A DNA stretch of 64,000 nt from JACVRM01 sp963809765 (GTDB lineage Bacteria; Actinomycetota; Thermoleophilia; Gaiellales; Gaiellaceae). Of the stretch, positions 29,397 to 38,035 are shown piece by piece. Both the position numbers and the translations under genes were made by a program. How positions within the stretch are numbered: position 1 is the first letter of the stretch; every line of letters begins with the position of its first letter. The stretch is taken from positions 1-64,000 of the forward strand of contig CAWEKT010000004.1 in assembly GCA_963809765.1 (NCBI GenBank), written 5' to 3'. A model generated the notes under the pieces. It was not told the DNA's origin, searched no databases, and saw only the letters and a list, made by a program, of their open reading frames with translations.

Positions 29397-30022
29397 GTGA
29401 AGATCGCGGTGGTCGGCGGGACCGGCTCGTTCGGGCGCGCGCTCGTCCAGCGGCTGGTCGCGCTCGGCGAGGACGTGGCCATCGGCTCGCGCGACGCCGA
29501 CCGCGCGCGCGACCTCGCGGCCGTCTACGGCGTCCGCGGCGGCGCAAACGAGGAGATCGTCGCCGACGCCGACCTGGTGGTCATGTCGACGAGGTCGAAC
29601 GCGGCGCTCGAGACGGCTCAGGCGCTCGCCGGGGCGATCGGCGACACGCCGGTGCTGTCGGTCGGCGCGGATCTCAGCTTCGGGGACGAGCGGCGTGACC
29701 CCGGGCCGGCTCGGCCGCTCGCTGGCGGAGGAGATCGCTGACGTCGTGCACGGGCCGGTCGTCGCCGGCTTCCAGTCGCTCGCCGCCGCGCACATGGCGA
29801 CCGGCGACGCGCCGGACGAGGACGTGCTGGTCTGCGGCGAGCGATCCCGACGCCAAGCGGCTCGTGCTCGAGCTCGGGTCGCGGATCGTGGCCGGCCGAG
29901 CGATCGACGCCGGCCCGCTCGCCAACGCCCGTGCGCTCGAGGGCCTCACCTCGGTGCTGCTGAACGTGAACAAGGCGTACAAGGTGCAGGCGGGCATCCG
30001 CCTCACCGGCCTCCCCGAGTAG
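29397..30022 (+). CDS. npdG: F420-dependent NADP oxidoreductase, frameshifted
   Basis: Moves hydride between F420 and NADP. The N-terminal VKIAVVGGTGSFGRALVQRL is the dinucleotide-binding glycine loop, followed by IGSRDADRARDLAA with the 2'-phosphate-binding arginines. The end, NARALEGLTSVLLNVNKAYK, is typical of Fno/NpdG. Frame breaks are near 29700 and 29850. About 207 aa. Placement between cofD and cofE ties production of the cofactor to its reduction. Confidence 0.88.
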
Positions 30023-30027
30023 CGCGC

Positions 30028-30770
30028 GTGGGCGAGCTCCGCGTGATCCCGCTGGCGGGCATCCCGCCGGTGCAGGAGGGCGACGACCTCGCCGGCCTGC
30101 TCGCGGCGGCCGCGCAGGACGCCGGGGGGCTCGAGGACGGCGACGTCGTCGTCGTGGCGCAGAAGGCGGTCTCGAAGCAGGAGGGGCGCGTGGTCGCGCT
30201 CGAGGACGTGAGCGCCTCCGGCCAGGCGCGCGAGCTCGCCGCCGACCGCGATCCCCGCCATCTCGAGGTGATCCTGAGCGAGTCCGTCCGCCTCGTCCGC
30301 ACGCGCCCGCCGCTTCGTGATCGCGCGAGACCCGTCACGGCTTCGTCTGCGCCTCCGCAGGCGTCGACTCGTCGAACGCGCCGGAGGCGGGCACGCTCGT
30401 GCTGCTGCCGCTCGACCCCGACGCCTCCGCGGCACGCCTGCGATCCGGCCTCCGGGACCACACCGGAGCGGACGTCGGCGTCATCGTCAGCGACTCCTTC
30501 GGCCGCCCGTGGCGGCACGGCACCACCGACGTCGCCATCGGCGCCGCCGGCATCACGCCGCTGCTCGACCTGCGCGGAACGCACGACCCGGCCGGCTACG
30601 AGCTCCGCACGACGACGATCGCCGTCGCCGACGAGATCGCCGGCGCCGCCGAGCTGGTGATGGGAAAGGTCGCCGGCATCCCCGGCGCGATCGTGCGCGG
30701 CCTCGACGTCGCCGGCGAGGGCCGCGCGACCGACCTCGTGATGCCGCCCGAGCGCGACCTCTTTCGCTAG
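30028..30770 (+). CDS. cofE: Coenzyme F420:L-glutamate ligase, single-domain, frameshifted
   Basis: Adds glutamates to F420-0 using GTP. LRVIPLAGIPPVQEGDDLAG, LEDGDVVVVAQKAVSKQEGR, then after an indel near 30320 HGFVCASAGVDSSNAP, GVIVSDSFGRPWRHGTTDVA and VMGKVAGIPGAIVRGLDV. About 246 aa, the size of archaeal CofE; it lacks the second nitroreductase-like domain that mycobacterial FbiB carries. GTG 30028 is 5 nt after the npdG stop. Confidence 0.92.
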
Positions 30771-30773
30771 CGT
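30768..30773 (+). promoter_or_regulatory. -10 hexamer TAGCGT, leaderless type
   Basis: TAGCGT begins in the cofE stop codon and ends 6 nt before GTG 30780, so the next gene can be transcribed independently of the F420 block. Confidence 0.45.
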
Positions 30774-30779
30774 CGCCGC

Positions 30780-31244
30780 GTGGCCGAGCAGAAGGATGCC
30801 GAGGACCTCGACCGCGAGCTGATCGAGCTCCTGAACGAGCTCCGCGTCGCCCTCCCGGGCGTCCAGGTGCTCTTCGCGTTCCTGCTGACCGTGCCGTTCA
30901 CCAACCGGTTCTCGCAGGTGACGGACTACCAGAAGCAGATCTACTTCGCCGCGCTGCTCTTCACGCTGAGCGGCACCGTCTTCCTGATGGCGCCCACCTC
31001 GTACCACCGCATCCGCTGGCGGGACAAGGACAAGGAGCAGATGCTCCGCACCTCGAACAAGCTGGCGCTCGTGGGCCTCGTCCTGCTCGCCTGCGCCCTG
31101 ACGTCTGTCGTCTACCTCGTCACCGACGTGCTCTACACCGACGGCGTGACCGCCGCCGTGCTCGCGCTCACGATCGGGCTGATCAGCTGGATCTGGTTCG
31201 GCCTGCCGCTGAGCCGCGAGCTCCGCGACCGCCGCCGCGGCTGA
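30780..31244 (+). CDS. DUF6328-type membrane protein
   Basis: 154 aa. An acidic N-terminus (KDAEDLDRELIELLNELRVA) leads into four hydrophobic segments: VQVLFAFLLTVPF, IYFAALLFTLSGTVFLMAP, LALVGLVLLACALTSVVYLV and VTAAVLALTIGLISWIWFGL. The loop APTSYHRIRWRDKDKEQML is conserved in this family of unknown function. Intact. Its stop shares bases with the next start (TGATG). Confidence 0.75.
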   Translation: MAEQKDAEDLDRELIELLNELRVALPGVQVLFAFLLTVPFTNRFSQVTDYQKQIYFAALLFTLSGTVFLMAPTSYHRIRWRDKDKEQMLRTSNKLALVGLVLLACALTSVVYLVTDVLYTDGVTAAVLALTIGLISWIWFGLPLSRELRDRRRG

Positions 31245-31984
31245 TGTTCACCGTCGAGGAGCGCGAGCGCATCCGCGCGGCGATCCTCCAGCGGGCGCGC
31301 GACGACCCACGCGTCGTCGCCGCTGCCGAGGTCGGGGGCTCCGCGGCGGGCGGCGACCGCTGGTCCGACATCGACCTGACCTTCGCGCTCGGCGAAGGGT
31401 CGGCCGTCGACGAGGTGCTGGCGGCGTGGACGGCCGCCCTCGGGGACGAGCTCGGAGCGGTGCACCTCTTCGACCTCGCCGCCGGCGCCGCGGTCTACCG
31501 CGTCTTTCTCATGCCGGGCTCGCTCCAAGTCGACCTCTCGTTCGCACCGGCCGCCGAGTGGGGCGCGCGCGGGCCGCGCTTCTCGCTGCTCTGGGGCGAG
31601 CAGGCCGAGCTGCCTCCTCCGGCCGAGCCGTCACCCGAGCACCTGCTCGGCATGGCGGCCCACCACGCGCTCCGGTCGCTCGTCTACATCGAGCGCGGCC
31701 TGGTCTGGCAGGCGGCGTACTGGCTCGGGTACACGCGGGACGAGGCCCTCGCGCTCGCCTGCCGCCTGCAAGGTCTGCCGTCGCTCTACGGGCGCGGTTT
31801 CGACCGGCTGCCGCCCGACCTGCTCGAACCGTTCGAGGAGGCCTTCCCGCGCTCGCTCGATCCGCCCGAGCTACGACGCGCCCTGGTGGTGGCGCTGGCC
31901 GGGCTGCGCCGGGTCTCGGCCGGCGTCTCCGCAGCGGTCGACGCGCGTTTGGCCGAGCTGGAGGCAAGCGCACGGCACCAGTAG
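31244..31984 (+). CDS. Nucleotidyltransferase-fold protein
   Basis: 246 aa, intact. The first 110 residues are a minimal nucleotidyltransferase: AAEVGGSAAGGDRWSDIDLT gives the GS...W-S-D-I-D metal site, with a third acid in LQVDLSFAP. The rest is helical (HLLGMAAHHALRSLVYIERG, then YWLGYTRDEALALACRLQGL), as in aminoglycoside-adenylyltransferase-like proteins. The substrate is unknown. ATG overlaps the preceding stop as TGATG. Confidence 0.75.
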   Translation: MFTVEERERIRAAILQRARDDPRVVAAAEVGGSAAGGDRWSDIDLTFALGEGSAVDEVLAAWTAALGDELGAVHLFDLAAGAAVYRVFLMPGSLQVDLSFAPAAEWGARGPRFSLLWGEQAELPPPAEPSPEHLLGMAAHHALRSLVYIERGLVWQAAYWLGYTRDEALALACRLQGLPSLYGRGFDRLPPDLLEPFEEAFPRSLDPPELRRALVVALAGLRRVSAGVSAAVDARLAELEASARHQ

Positions 31985-32769
31985 GCGGTCGCGACGTAGG
32001 GGAAGGCGACGGTGCCACCCGAGCCGGCGTGCGTCAGGAAGTGCGCCTCGAGCTCGCGCAGGAGCCGGCGCCGCGCCGCCGTTGGGAGCGCCGAGATGAA
32101 GCTCACCGACTCGAAGCGCGCGAGCTGCGTCTCGACGTCGGTCTCGTGCACGTGTGAGAACGAGCGCTCGCGCAGTGGCGAGAAGAGCTCCGTGTGCTCG
32201 AAGCAGGCCTTCCAGGCGCCGCGGTGGCTCATCCGCCTGGCGTGCTTGACGACGGTCTCGCTCGATCCCGTCACGACCCCTCGCTTGATGATGCGCGAGA
32301 CCTGGCGCACCCAGGCTTCCGACTCGTCGCGCACGTTTGCGATCAGCCCCAGGCGGCCGCCCTTGCGCAGCACGCGCTGGATCTCGGGCAGCGCCCGGTC
32401 GCAGTCGAACCAGTGGAACGCCGTCCCGGCCGTGACGGCGTCGACGGAGCCGTCTGGCAGGTCGATCGCCTCGGCGGTGCCGTCGACGAGCCCGGCCTGC
32501 GGCACGAGCCTTTGCAGCTGCTCGCGCATTCCCTCGACCGGCTCGAGCGCGAGCACGCGCGCCTGCGTCGGCACGAGCAGCCGGGTCAGCTTGCCCGTGC
32601 CGGCGCCGAGGTCGAGCACGGTGGCATCAGGCCCGAGCCGCAGGTTGCGGGCGAGCCAGTCGATGGCCGTCTGCGGGTAGCTCGGCCGCCCACGCTCGTA
32701 CTCGGCGGCGCGGCGTCCGAAGCCGCGCCGTGCGATCGGATGAACCTTGCCGGCCTGCGATGGGCTCAC
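31786..32769 (-). CDS. SAM-dependent methyltransferase (class I)
   Basis: Begins HPIARRGFGRRAAEYERGRP, the start of the trans-aconitate-methyltransferase-like group, then VLDLGAGTGKLTRLLVPTQA as motif I, VLALEPVEGMREQL, AGTAFHWFDCDRALPEIQRV and LRKGGRLGLIANVRD. The family ends near YVATAYWCRA (about 31985); the remaining frame to 31786 runs antisense through the nucleotidyltransferase gene and probably is not real protein, or an indel hides the true stop. GTG 32769 has TAGCTT 6 nt upstream. Confidence 0.8.
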   Translation of the reverse strand: MSPSQAGKVHPIARRGFGRRAAEYERGRPSYPQTAIDWLARNLRLGPDATVLDLGAGTGKLTRLLVPTQARVLALEPVEGMREQLQRLVPQAGLVDGTAEAIDLPDGSVDAVTAGTAFHWFDCDRALPEIQRVLRKGGRLGLIANVRDESEAWVRQVSRIIKRGVVTGSSETVVKHARRMSHRGAWKACFEHTELFSPLRERSFSHVHETDVETQLARFESVSFISALPTAARRRLLRELEAHFLTHAGSGGTVAFPYVATAYWCRALASSSAKRASTAAETPAETRRSPASATTRARRSSGGSSERGKASSNGSSRSGGSRSKPRP

Positions 32770-32775
32770 GACCGG

Positions 32776-32787
32776 AAGCTATAGCGT
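32776..32787. promoter_or_regulatory. Overlapping divergent -10 hexamers
   Basis: AAGCTATAGCGT holds TAGCTT on the minus strand (6 nt before GTG 32769) and TAGCGT on the plus strand (6 nt before GTG 32794). The two start codons are only 24 nt apart, so polymerase can serve only one side at a time. Confidence 0.5.
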
Positions 32788-32793
32788 GGAGCC

Positions 32794-33402
32794 GTGGAGG
32801 TTCGCTGGGTCGACGAGGGGCCGTGGGGCTTCGGCTGGTGGGCAAAGGAAGCGCGGGCGCGCACGTCGCACGCGCTCGTCGCGGACGGCGGCATCTGGCT
32901 CGTCGACCCGGTCGACGCGCCCGGACTCGACGAGAGGGTGCGCGCCGCGGGCGAGCCGCGCGGCGTCCTCCAGCTGCTGGATCGCCACAACCGTGACTGC
33001 GCGAGCCTGGCCGCCCGCTTCGAGGTCCCGCACCTGGTCCTGCCGAAGGAGCCGGTCGGGCCGTTCACGTTCGTTTCGGTGGTCGACAACCGGCTCTGGC
33101 GAGAGGTCGCGCTCTGGTGGGAGGCCGAGCGCGTGCTCGTCTGTGCCGACGCGCTCGGCACCCTGCCGTACTTCCTGACGCCGGGCGAGCGCCTGGGCGT
33201 CTCGCCGGTGCTGCGGCTGACGCCGCCGAACTCCCTGGCAGGGCTCCGGCCCGACCACGTTCTCGTCGGTCACGGGAAGGGCGTGCACGAGGACGCGGCC
33301 GAGGCGCTCGAGCACGCGCTGCAGCATTCCCGGCGGACTGCCCCTGCGGCAGCGTTGGCAGTCGTGCGCGCCCTCGCAGCGGCCGCGCTCGGGCGCCGGT
33401 GA
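32794..33402 (+). CDS. Metallo-beta-lactamase-fold-like protein
   Basis: 202 aa, intact. The strand pattern ALVADGGIWLVDPVDAPGLD, LLDRHNRDCASLAARFEVPH, ERVLVCADALGTLPYF and PDHVLVGHGKGV follows a short MBL fold. The usual H-x-H-x-D-H site is reduced to DRHNRDC, so hydrolase activity is doubtful. It overlaps the following oxidase by GTGA. Confidence 0.55.
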   Translation: MEVRWVDEGPWGFGWWAKEARARTSHALVADGGIWLVDPVDAPGLDERVRAAGEPRGVLQLLDRHNRDCASLAARFEVPHLVLPKEPVGPFTFVSVVDNRLWREVALWWEAERVLVCADALGTLPYFLTPGERLGVSPVLRLTPPNSLAGLRPDHVLVGHGKGVHEDAAEALEHALQHSRRTAPAAALAVVRALAAAALGRR

Positions 33403-34782
33403 CACTCGCCGAGGCGCTCGCGGCGGAGCTCGGCCGGGCCGAGGCGGTCGCCGACGGTGAGTCGGTGCTGCGACCAGCACGCGGCCGACCTCTCGTACCA
33501 CCCCGCGCGGCGGCCCGAGGCGGTCGTCTTCGCCGACGAGACCGAGACGGTCGCGGCGGTGCTCGCGTTCGCGCACCGCGAGCGGGTGCCCGTGGTGCCC
33601 TACGGCGCCGCCACGAGCCTCGAGGGTCACGTCATCCCGGTCCAGGGCGGCATCAGCCTCGACCTGACTCAGATGAATCGGATCGTGGCTGTCGAGCCCG
33701 GCGACCTGACGGCCGTCGTGCAGCCTGGCGTGACCCGCCTCCAGCTGAACGAGCGCCTCGGCCGCGACGGCCTGCACTTTCCGGTCGACCCCGGTGCGGA
33801 CGCCACGCTCGGCGGCATGGCCGCGACGAATGCCAGCGGAACGACGACCGTCCGCTACGGCGGCATGCGCTCGCACGTGCTCGCGCTCGAGGTCGTCCTC
33901 CCCGGCGGCGAGGTCGTCCGCACGGGCAGCCGCGCGCGGAAGTCGTCGGCCGGCTACGACCTGACCTCGCTCTTCATCGGCTCGGAGGGGACGCTCGGCG
34001 TCATCACCGAGCTCGCGCTGCGCGTGCACGGGATCCCGGAGCGCGAGGTGGCGCTGCGCATCGCGTTCGCCGACCTCGACGCCGCCTGTGCAGCGGCGGT
34101 GGCGTTCGTCGGCGCGGGGCTGGCAGTCGAGCGGCTCGAACTCCTGGACGCCCCCACTCTCGCCGCCGTCAACGCCTACAAGCGGACCGGCTTCGACGAG
34201 GCGCCGAGCCTGTTCGTCTCGCTGACCGGCAGCGAGGCCGGCGTCGCAGGGGACGTCGAGGCCGCGCGAGAGCTGGCGGAGGAACTGGGTGCGACGGCCT
34301 TCCAGGCCGAGCGCGACCCGACCGCCTGCTCGCGGCTCTGGCAGGCGCGCCACCACGTGCTGTTCGCGCTCGTGGCCGCCTCGCCGGGGAAGGAGCACAT
34401 GAGCACCGACGTCTGCGTGCCGGTCTCGCGCCTCCCCGAGGCCATGCGGCACGCCCGCACGGCGATCGCCGCCAGCGGGCTGGAGGCAACCGTCGTCGCC
34501 CACGCCGGCGACGGCAACTACCACGTGCTCTTCATGCTCGACCCCGCCGACCCGAGCGAGCTCGAGCGTGCGCGCGCCATGAACGCCGCGATCGTCGACT
34601 GGGCGCTCACCGCCGGGGGCACGTGCACGGGCGAGCACGGCATCGGCATCGGCAAGATCGGCTACCTCGAGCGTGAGCACGGCGACCTGCTGCCCCTGAT
34701 GCGCGGGATCAAGGCGCTCGTGGACCCGCACGGGATCATGAACCCGGGGAAGGTGGTGACCGCGAGCCGTGCGGCCGAGTAA
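33399..34782 (+). CDS. FAD-linked oxidase, D-lactate dehydrogenase/GlcD type, frameshifted at start
   Basis: VAO/PCMH-fold flavoprotein oxidising a 2-hydroxy acid, probably D-lactate or glycolate, at the membrane. VPYGAATSLEGHVIPVQGGI and GGMAATNASGTTTVRYGGMR bind FAD. The C-terminal cap has VVAHAGDGNYHVLFMLDP and GTCTGEHGIGIGKIGYLERE with the metal and substrate histidines. An indel near 33470 separates the start (GTG 33399, overlapping the previous stop) from the main frame. About 460 aa, normal. Confidence 0.88.
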
Positions 34783-34830
34783 CTGCGACGCTGTCGGGAC
34801 ACTTCTGCGGCCGCAGGGCTCGCTCCATTC

Positions 34831-34868
34831 GAAGGGGGAGCTTCGTCCCCCCTCGAGCTCCCCCCTTC
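34831..34868. repeat. GAAGGGGG hairpin repeat, copy 1
   Basis: GAAGGGGGAGCT at 34831 pairs with AGCTCCCCCCTTC ending at 34868 (one extra C). It lies 48 nt after the FAD-oxidase stop and may act as its terminator. Relatives are at 40276-40302 and 44001-44033. Flanking CTGCGGCCGC is shared with the 40 kb copy in inverted order. Confidence 0.65.
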
Positions 34869-34930
34869 CACCCGGAGGATGGGCAACTCGGCCAATCTGG
34901 TCACACGCGACTGCGCGCGGTGTGGCTCTC

Positions 34931-34946
34931 GCCGAGCAAGCTCGGC
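34931..34946. repeat. Palindrome GCCGAGCAAGCTCGGC
   Basis: A 16-bp near-perfect palindrome. The same hairpin, with similar flanks (GTGGCT before, CTCGGCTTCGCC after), occurs inverted at 43914-43929, next to another GAAGGGGG hairpin. The pair looks like one composite repeat unit. Confidence 0.55.
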
Positions 34947-34981
34947 TTCGCCGGTAAACCACAGCGCCGCTCGCCGGGCTC

Positions 34982-35075
34982 GTCGCGAGTTCCTCGCGAC
35001 ATCGGAGAACCGGGTAAGGGAAAGGACGGGTCTGTCCCCGGGCGGCGACGCCGTCGCCGCACGGGGACTGACCCC
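34982..35075. repeat. Palindromic repeat cluster before the MarR gene
   Basis: Holds a GTCGCGAG/CTCGCGAC hairpin (34982-35000), then GGGTCTGTCCCC (35028-35039) and GGGGACTGACCCC (35063-35075) around a GGCGACGCCGTCGCC stretch. The last two motifs recur at 57.5 and 60 kb. With the hairpins at 34831 and 34931 this fills the 333-nt gene-free stretch 34783-35115. Confidence 0.6.
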
Positions 35076-35115
35076 AACAGTTCGAGGCGGCGCTACCACT
35101 TGGCAGTATCTGGGT

Positions 35116-35595
35116 GTGCAGCAGCGACCCTTGCCAGCACGCCTGCCGGCCGACGAGCGGAACGTCCTCTTCCAGCTCTTCCGCACGAACCAGGCGCTGC
35201 GCGCGCTGATGGCCGAGGTCGTCGCCGGGACCGGCGTCAGCGCCGAGGAGTACGCGCTGCTCGGCGTGATCCACTTCTTCCCCGAGCGGACGCCGACCGA
35301 GCTGGCGGCGACGATCGGGATGCCGCCGACCAGCGTGTCGCGGCACGTGGCGCGCTTCGTGGAGGACAGGCTCGTCGAGCGGCTGCCGAACCCGGCCGAC
35401 GGACGTTCCTACCTCCTCAAGACCACGGCGGAGGGCGGCGCGGCCGTCGAGACGATCGCCCCACGCATCAGCACGGCCGTCGACCGGCTCGAAGCCCTCA
35501 GCGAGCTGCCGCTCGAGGACATCGGGAAGGCCCTGCGGGCACTCGAAGCCGCGGCGTCCGCTGTCGCAAGCGCTGGACTTGCTTCCACTCGGTAG
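35116..35595 (+). CDS. MarR-family transcriptional regulator
   Basis: 159 aa winged-helix repressor. FQLFRTNQALRALMAEVVAG is the dimer helix, TPTELAATIGMPPTSVSRHV the HTH, and RFVEDRLVERLPNPADGRSY the wing with its D-G-R signature. GTG 35116 is chosen from CAGTAT 6 nt upstream. The ligand is unknown. The secreted beta-propeller gene follows after a 44-bp dyad that could be its binding site. Confidence 0.85.
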   Translation: MQQRPLPARLPADERNVLFQLFRTNQALRALMAEVVAGTGVSAEEYALLGVIHFFPERTPTELAATIGMPPTSVSRHVARFVEDRLVERLPNPADGRSYLLKTTAEGGAAVETIAPRISTAVDRLEALSELPLEDIGKALRALEAAASAVASAGLASTR

Positions 35596-35620
35596 TAACT
35601 AGTACCGTTCGGTAGCAAGT
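35577..35620. promoter_or_regulatory. 44-bp dyad between MarR and propeller genes
   Basis: ACTTGCT-6-CGGTA-8-TACCG-6-AGCAAGT, symmetric about 35598.5. It covers the MarR stop codon and ends 28 nt before GTG 35649. It could be a MarR operator controlling the downstream gene, or a weak terminator hairpin; it is much richer in A/T than its surroundings. Confidence 0.45.
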
Positions 35621-35648
35621 CGTCTTCGACACCGGAGGGGGTCACGCC

Positions 35649-36575
35649 GTGCCGCGTGCAGCAGCTGTCGCCGTCGCCGTTCTGTCCGTCACGCTCGTCG
35701 CCGCCGCCGGTGCATCGCGGTCGGCCCGGCCGTCCGTGGTCGCCAAGATCACCGTCGGCAGCCAGCCGTGCGCAGCGGTCGGCGCACGCGGGCTGGTCTG
35801 GGTGACGAACTTCCTCTCGAGCTCCGTCTCGGTCATCGACCCGCGACGCAACCGCACGGTCGGCCGGGCGATCCCCGTGGACGCTCGCCCGTGCGGCATC
35901 GTGGCAGGCGCCGGCAGCGTCTGGACGCACGCGTTCGTCGGCAACCGGCTCGACCGCATCAACCCGCGCACCCGCAAGGTGACGCACCGGATCCCGATCG
36001 GGCGCGGCTCGTTCGACGTCCTCTATGCGGCCGGCAGCGTCTGGGTGACGAGCAACACGCAGGGCCTCGTACAGCGGGTCTCGCCGAAGACGAATCGTGT
36101 CGTGAAGAACATCCGCGTGACGGGCAGCCCGGGCGGGCTCGCGTTCGCGGGCGGATCCGTCTGGGTGGGGAACACGAGCAGCAACGTCGTCCATCGCATC
36201 GACCCGGCGACGAACCGGGCGACCGAGGTGCCCGTCAACCAGGACTTCCCGGTCTGGTTCTCGTCCGCCGGCAACGAGCTCTGGGTCGCGAACGGCCAGG
36301 CGGGGACCGTCTCGAGGATCGACCCGGCCACGGGCGCGGTGACGACGACCGTCACGGCCGGCCAGCAGCCCGTCGACGGCACCGTCGCGCCGGACGGCCT
36401 CGTCTGGATCCCGAACCTCCGCGACAGCACCGTGACGCAGATCGACCCGGCCTCCGGGACGGTCGTGGGCACGTTCGGCGTCGGCCGCGGCCCGTTCGTG
36501 CTCACCGTCGCCTTCGGCGACGTCTGGTCGCCCTCGTACGGGGGCAACACCGTCTGGCGGCTGCGCGCGGGCTAG
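35649..36575 (+). CDS. Secreted beta-propeller protein (virginiamycin B lyase/YncE-like)
   Basis: 308 aa, intact, with a signal peptide (AVAVAVLSVTLVAAAGAS). Repeated blades carry the W/V-x-V-T-N/S pattern: GLVWVTNFLSSSVSVIDP, GSVWTHAFVGNRLDRINP, GSVWVTSNTQGLVQRVSP, GSVWVGNTSSNVVHRIDP, ELWVANGQAGTVSRIDP and GLVWIPNLRDSTVTQIDP. No lyase residue can be assigned. An extracellular binding or scaffold role is likely. GGAGGGGG lies just upstream. Confidence 0.8.
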   Translation: MPRAAAVAVAVLSVTLVAAAGASRSARPSVVAKITVGSQPCAAVGARGLVWVTNFLSSSVSVIDPRRNRTVGRAIPVDARPCGIVAGAGSVWTHAFVGNRLDRINPRTRKVTHRIPIGRGSFDVLYAAGSVWVTSNTQGLVQRVSPKTNRVVKNIRVTGSPGGLAFAGGSVWVGNTSSNVVHRIDPATNRATEVPVNQDFPVWFSSAGNELWVANGQAGTVSRIDPATGAVTTTVTAGQQPVDGTVAPDGLVWIPNLRDSTVTQIDPASGTVVGTFGVGRGPFVLTVAFGDVWSPSYGGNTVWRLRAG

Positions 36576-36625
36576 AGCGCCGCGTACCGACGCCCGGAGC
36601 GGCCCCGGGCGGAGAAGATGGGCTC

Positions 36626-38035
36626 GTGCCCCCCACCGCGGTCAACGACGTCCATTCACAGCTGAACCCGACGACGGTCGCGGACGTCGTCGCGGTCGAC
36701 TCGCTCGACGCCGTCTGCCATGCCGTTGCCGACGCGACGCAGACGCGGCCTGCCCGTCTGCATCGCCGGGGGACGCCACGCCATGGGCGGGCAGCAGTTC
36801 TGCGAGGGCGGCCTGCTCGTCGACACCCGCTCGCTCGCCGGGGTGCTCGACCTCGACGCCGAGCGGGGGCTGCTCGACGGTCGAGGCGGGCATCCAGTGG
36901 CCGGCCGTCCTCGAGCACCTTCGGCGGCTCGGCGCGCCTGGCGGGCGGGTCTCGGCTGGTCGATCGCACAGAAGCAGACGGGCGCCGACCGGCTCTCGCT
37001 CGGCGGTGCACTCGCTGCCAACGTCCACGGTCGCGGCCTGGCCATGCCGCCCTTCGTCGCCGACGTCGAGCAGTTCACCCTCGTCACTGCGGACGGCGAG
37101 CCCGTCCGCTGCAGCCGCACGGAGAACGCCGAGCTCTTCGCTCTCGTGGCGGGCGGGTACGGCCTGTTCGGGGTCGTCTCCTCCGCTCTCGCTCCGCCTC
37201 GTGCCGCGCCAGAAGCTCGAGCGGGTGGTGGAGCTCGGAGAGGTCGACGACCTCGCGTGGCGCCTTCGAGCGTCGGATCGCGGACGGGCTTTCTCTACGG
37301 CGACTTCCAGTTCGCGATCGACCCGGCGGACGACGACTTCCTGACGCGCGGCGTCTTCTCGTGCTACCGCCCGGTCGCGGACGACACGCCGATCCCCGCG
37401 GGCCAGCGAGCGCTCTCGCGCGCTGACTGGGCGCAGCTGCATCCACCTGGCGCACACGGACAAGGCGCAGGCGTTCCGCCGCTACGCCGACCACTACCTG
37501 CGCACGACCGGCCAGGTGTACCTCTCGGACGAGCACCAGTACGCGGACTACGTCGACGGCTACCACGCCCAGCTCGACGCGGCCACCGGCGCCCCGCACC
37601 CGGCGACGGAGATGATCACCGAGGTCTACGTCCCGCGCGAGCGGCTCGCCGACTTCATGCACGACGTCGCCGACGACTTCCGGCGGACGGACGTCGATGT
37701 CATCTACGGCACGATCCGGCTGATCGAGCGCGACGACGAGACCGTGCTCGCCTGGGCGCGCGAGCGCTGGGCGTGCGTCATCTTCAACCTCCACACCGTG
37801 CACACGGCCGAGGGCGTCGGAGCACGCGGCCGCGGCCTTCCGCCGGCTGATCGACCACGCGCTCGAGCGGGGCGGGAGCTACTACCTGACGTACCACCGC
37901 TGGGCGAGCGCCGACCAGCTCGAGGCTGCCCACCCACGCGTCCGCGAGTTCTTCGAGGCCAAGCGTCGTTTCGATCCGGACGAGCGGTTCCAGAGCGACT
38001 GGTACCGGCACTACCGGGATGCGCTCGCCGCCTAG
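36626..38035 (+). CDS. FAD-dependent oxidoreductase (aldono-lactone oxidase/VAO type), heavily frameshifted
   Basis: Pieces in several frames give a VAO flavoprotein: VADVVAVDSLDAVCHAVADA, LPVCIAGGRHAMGGQQFCEG, QKQTGADRLSLGGALAANVH (FAD loop), FTLVTADGEPVRCSRTENAE, LFALVAGGYGLFGVV, and at the end GGSYYLTYHRWASADQL and RRFDPDERFQSDWYRHY. The last motif matches the C-terminus of alditol or lactone oxidases. At least five indels (near 36740, 36890, 37190, 37440 and 37815). About 465 aa. It overlaps the hydrolase start by 17 nt. Confidence 0.78.

Noticed and set aside
31786..31984. C-terminal extension of the methyltransferase through the nucleotidyltransferase gene
   Set aside because: The extension is Ser/Ala/Arg-rich antisense text; the family ends near 31985, so only the frame, not the protein, is likely to continue.
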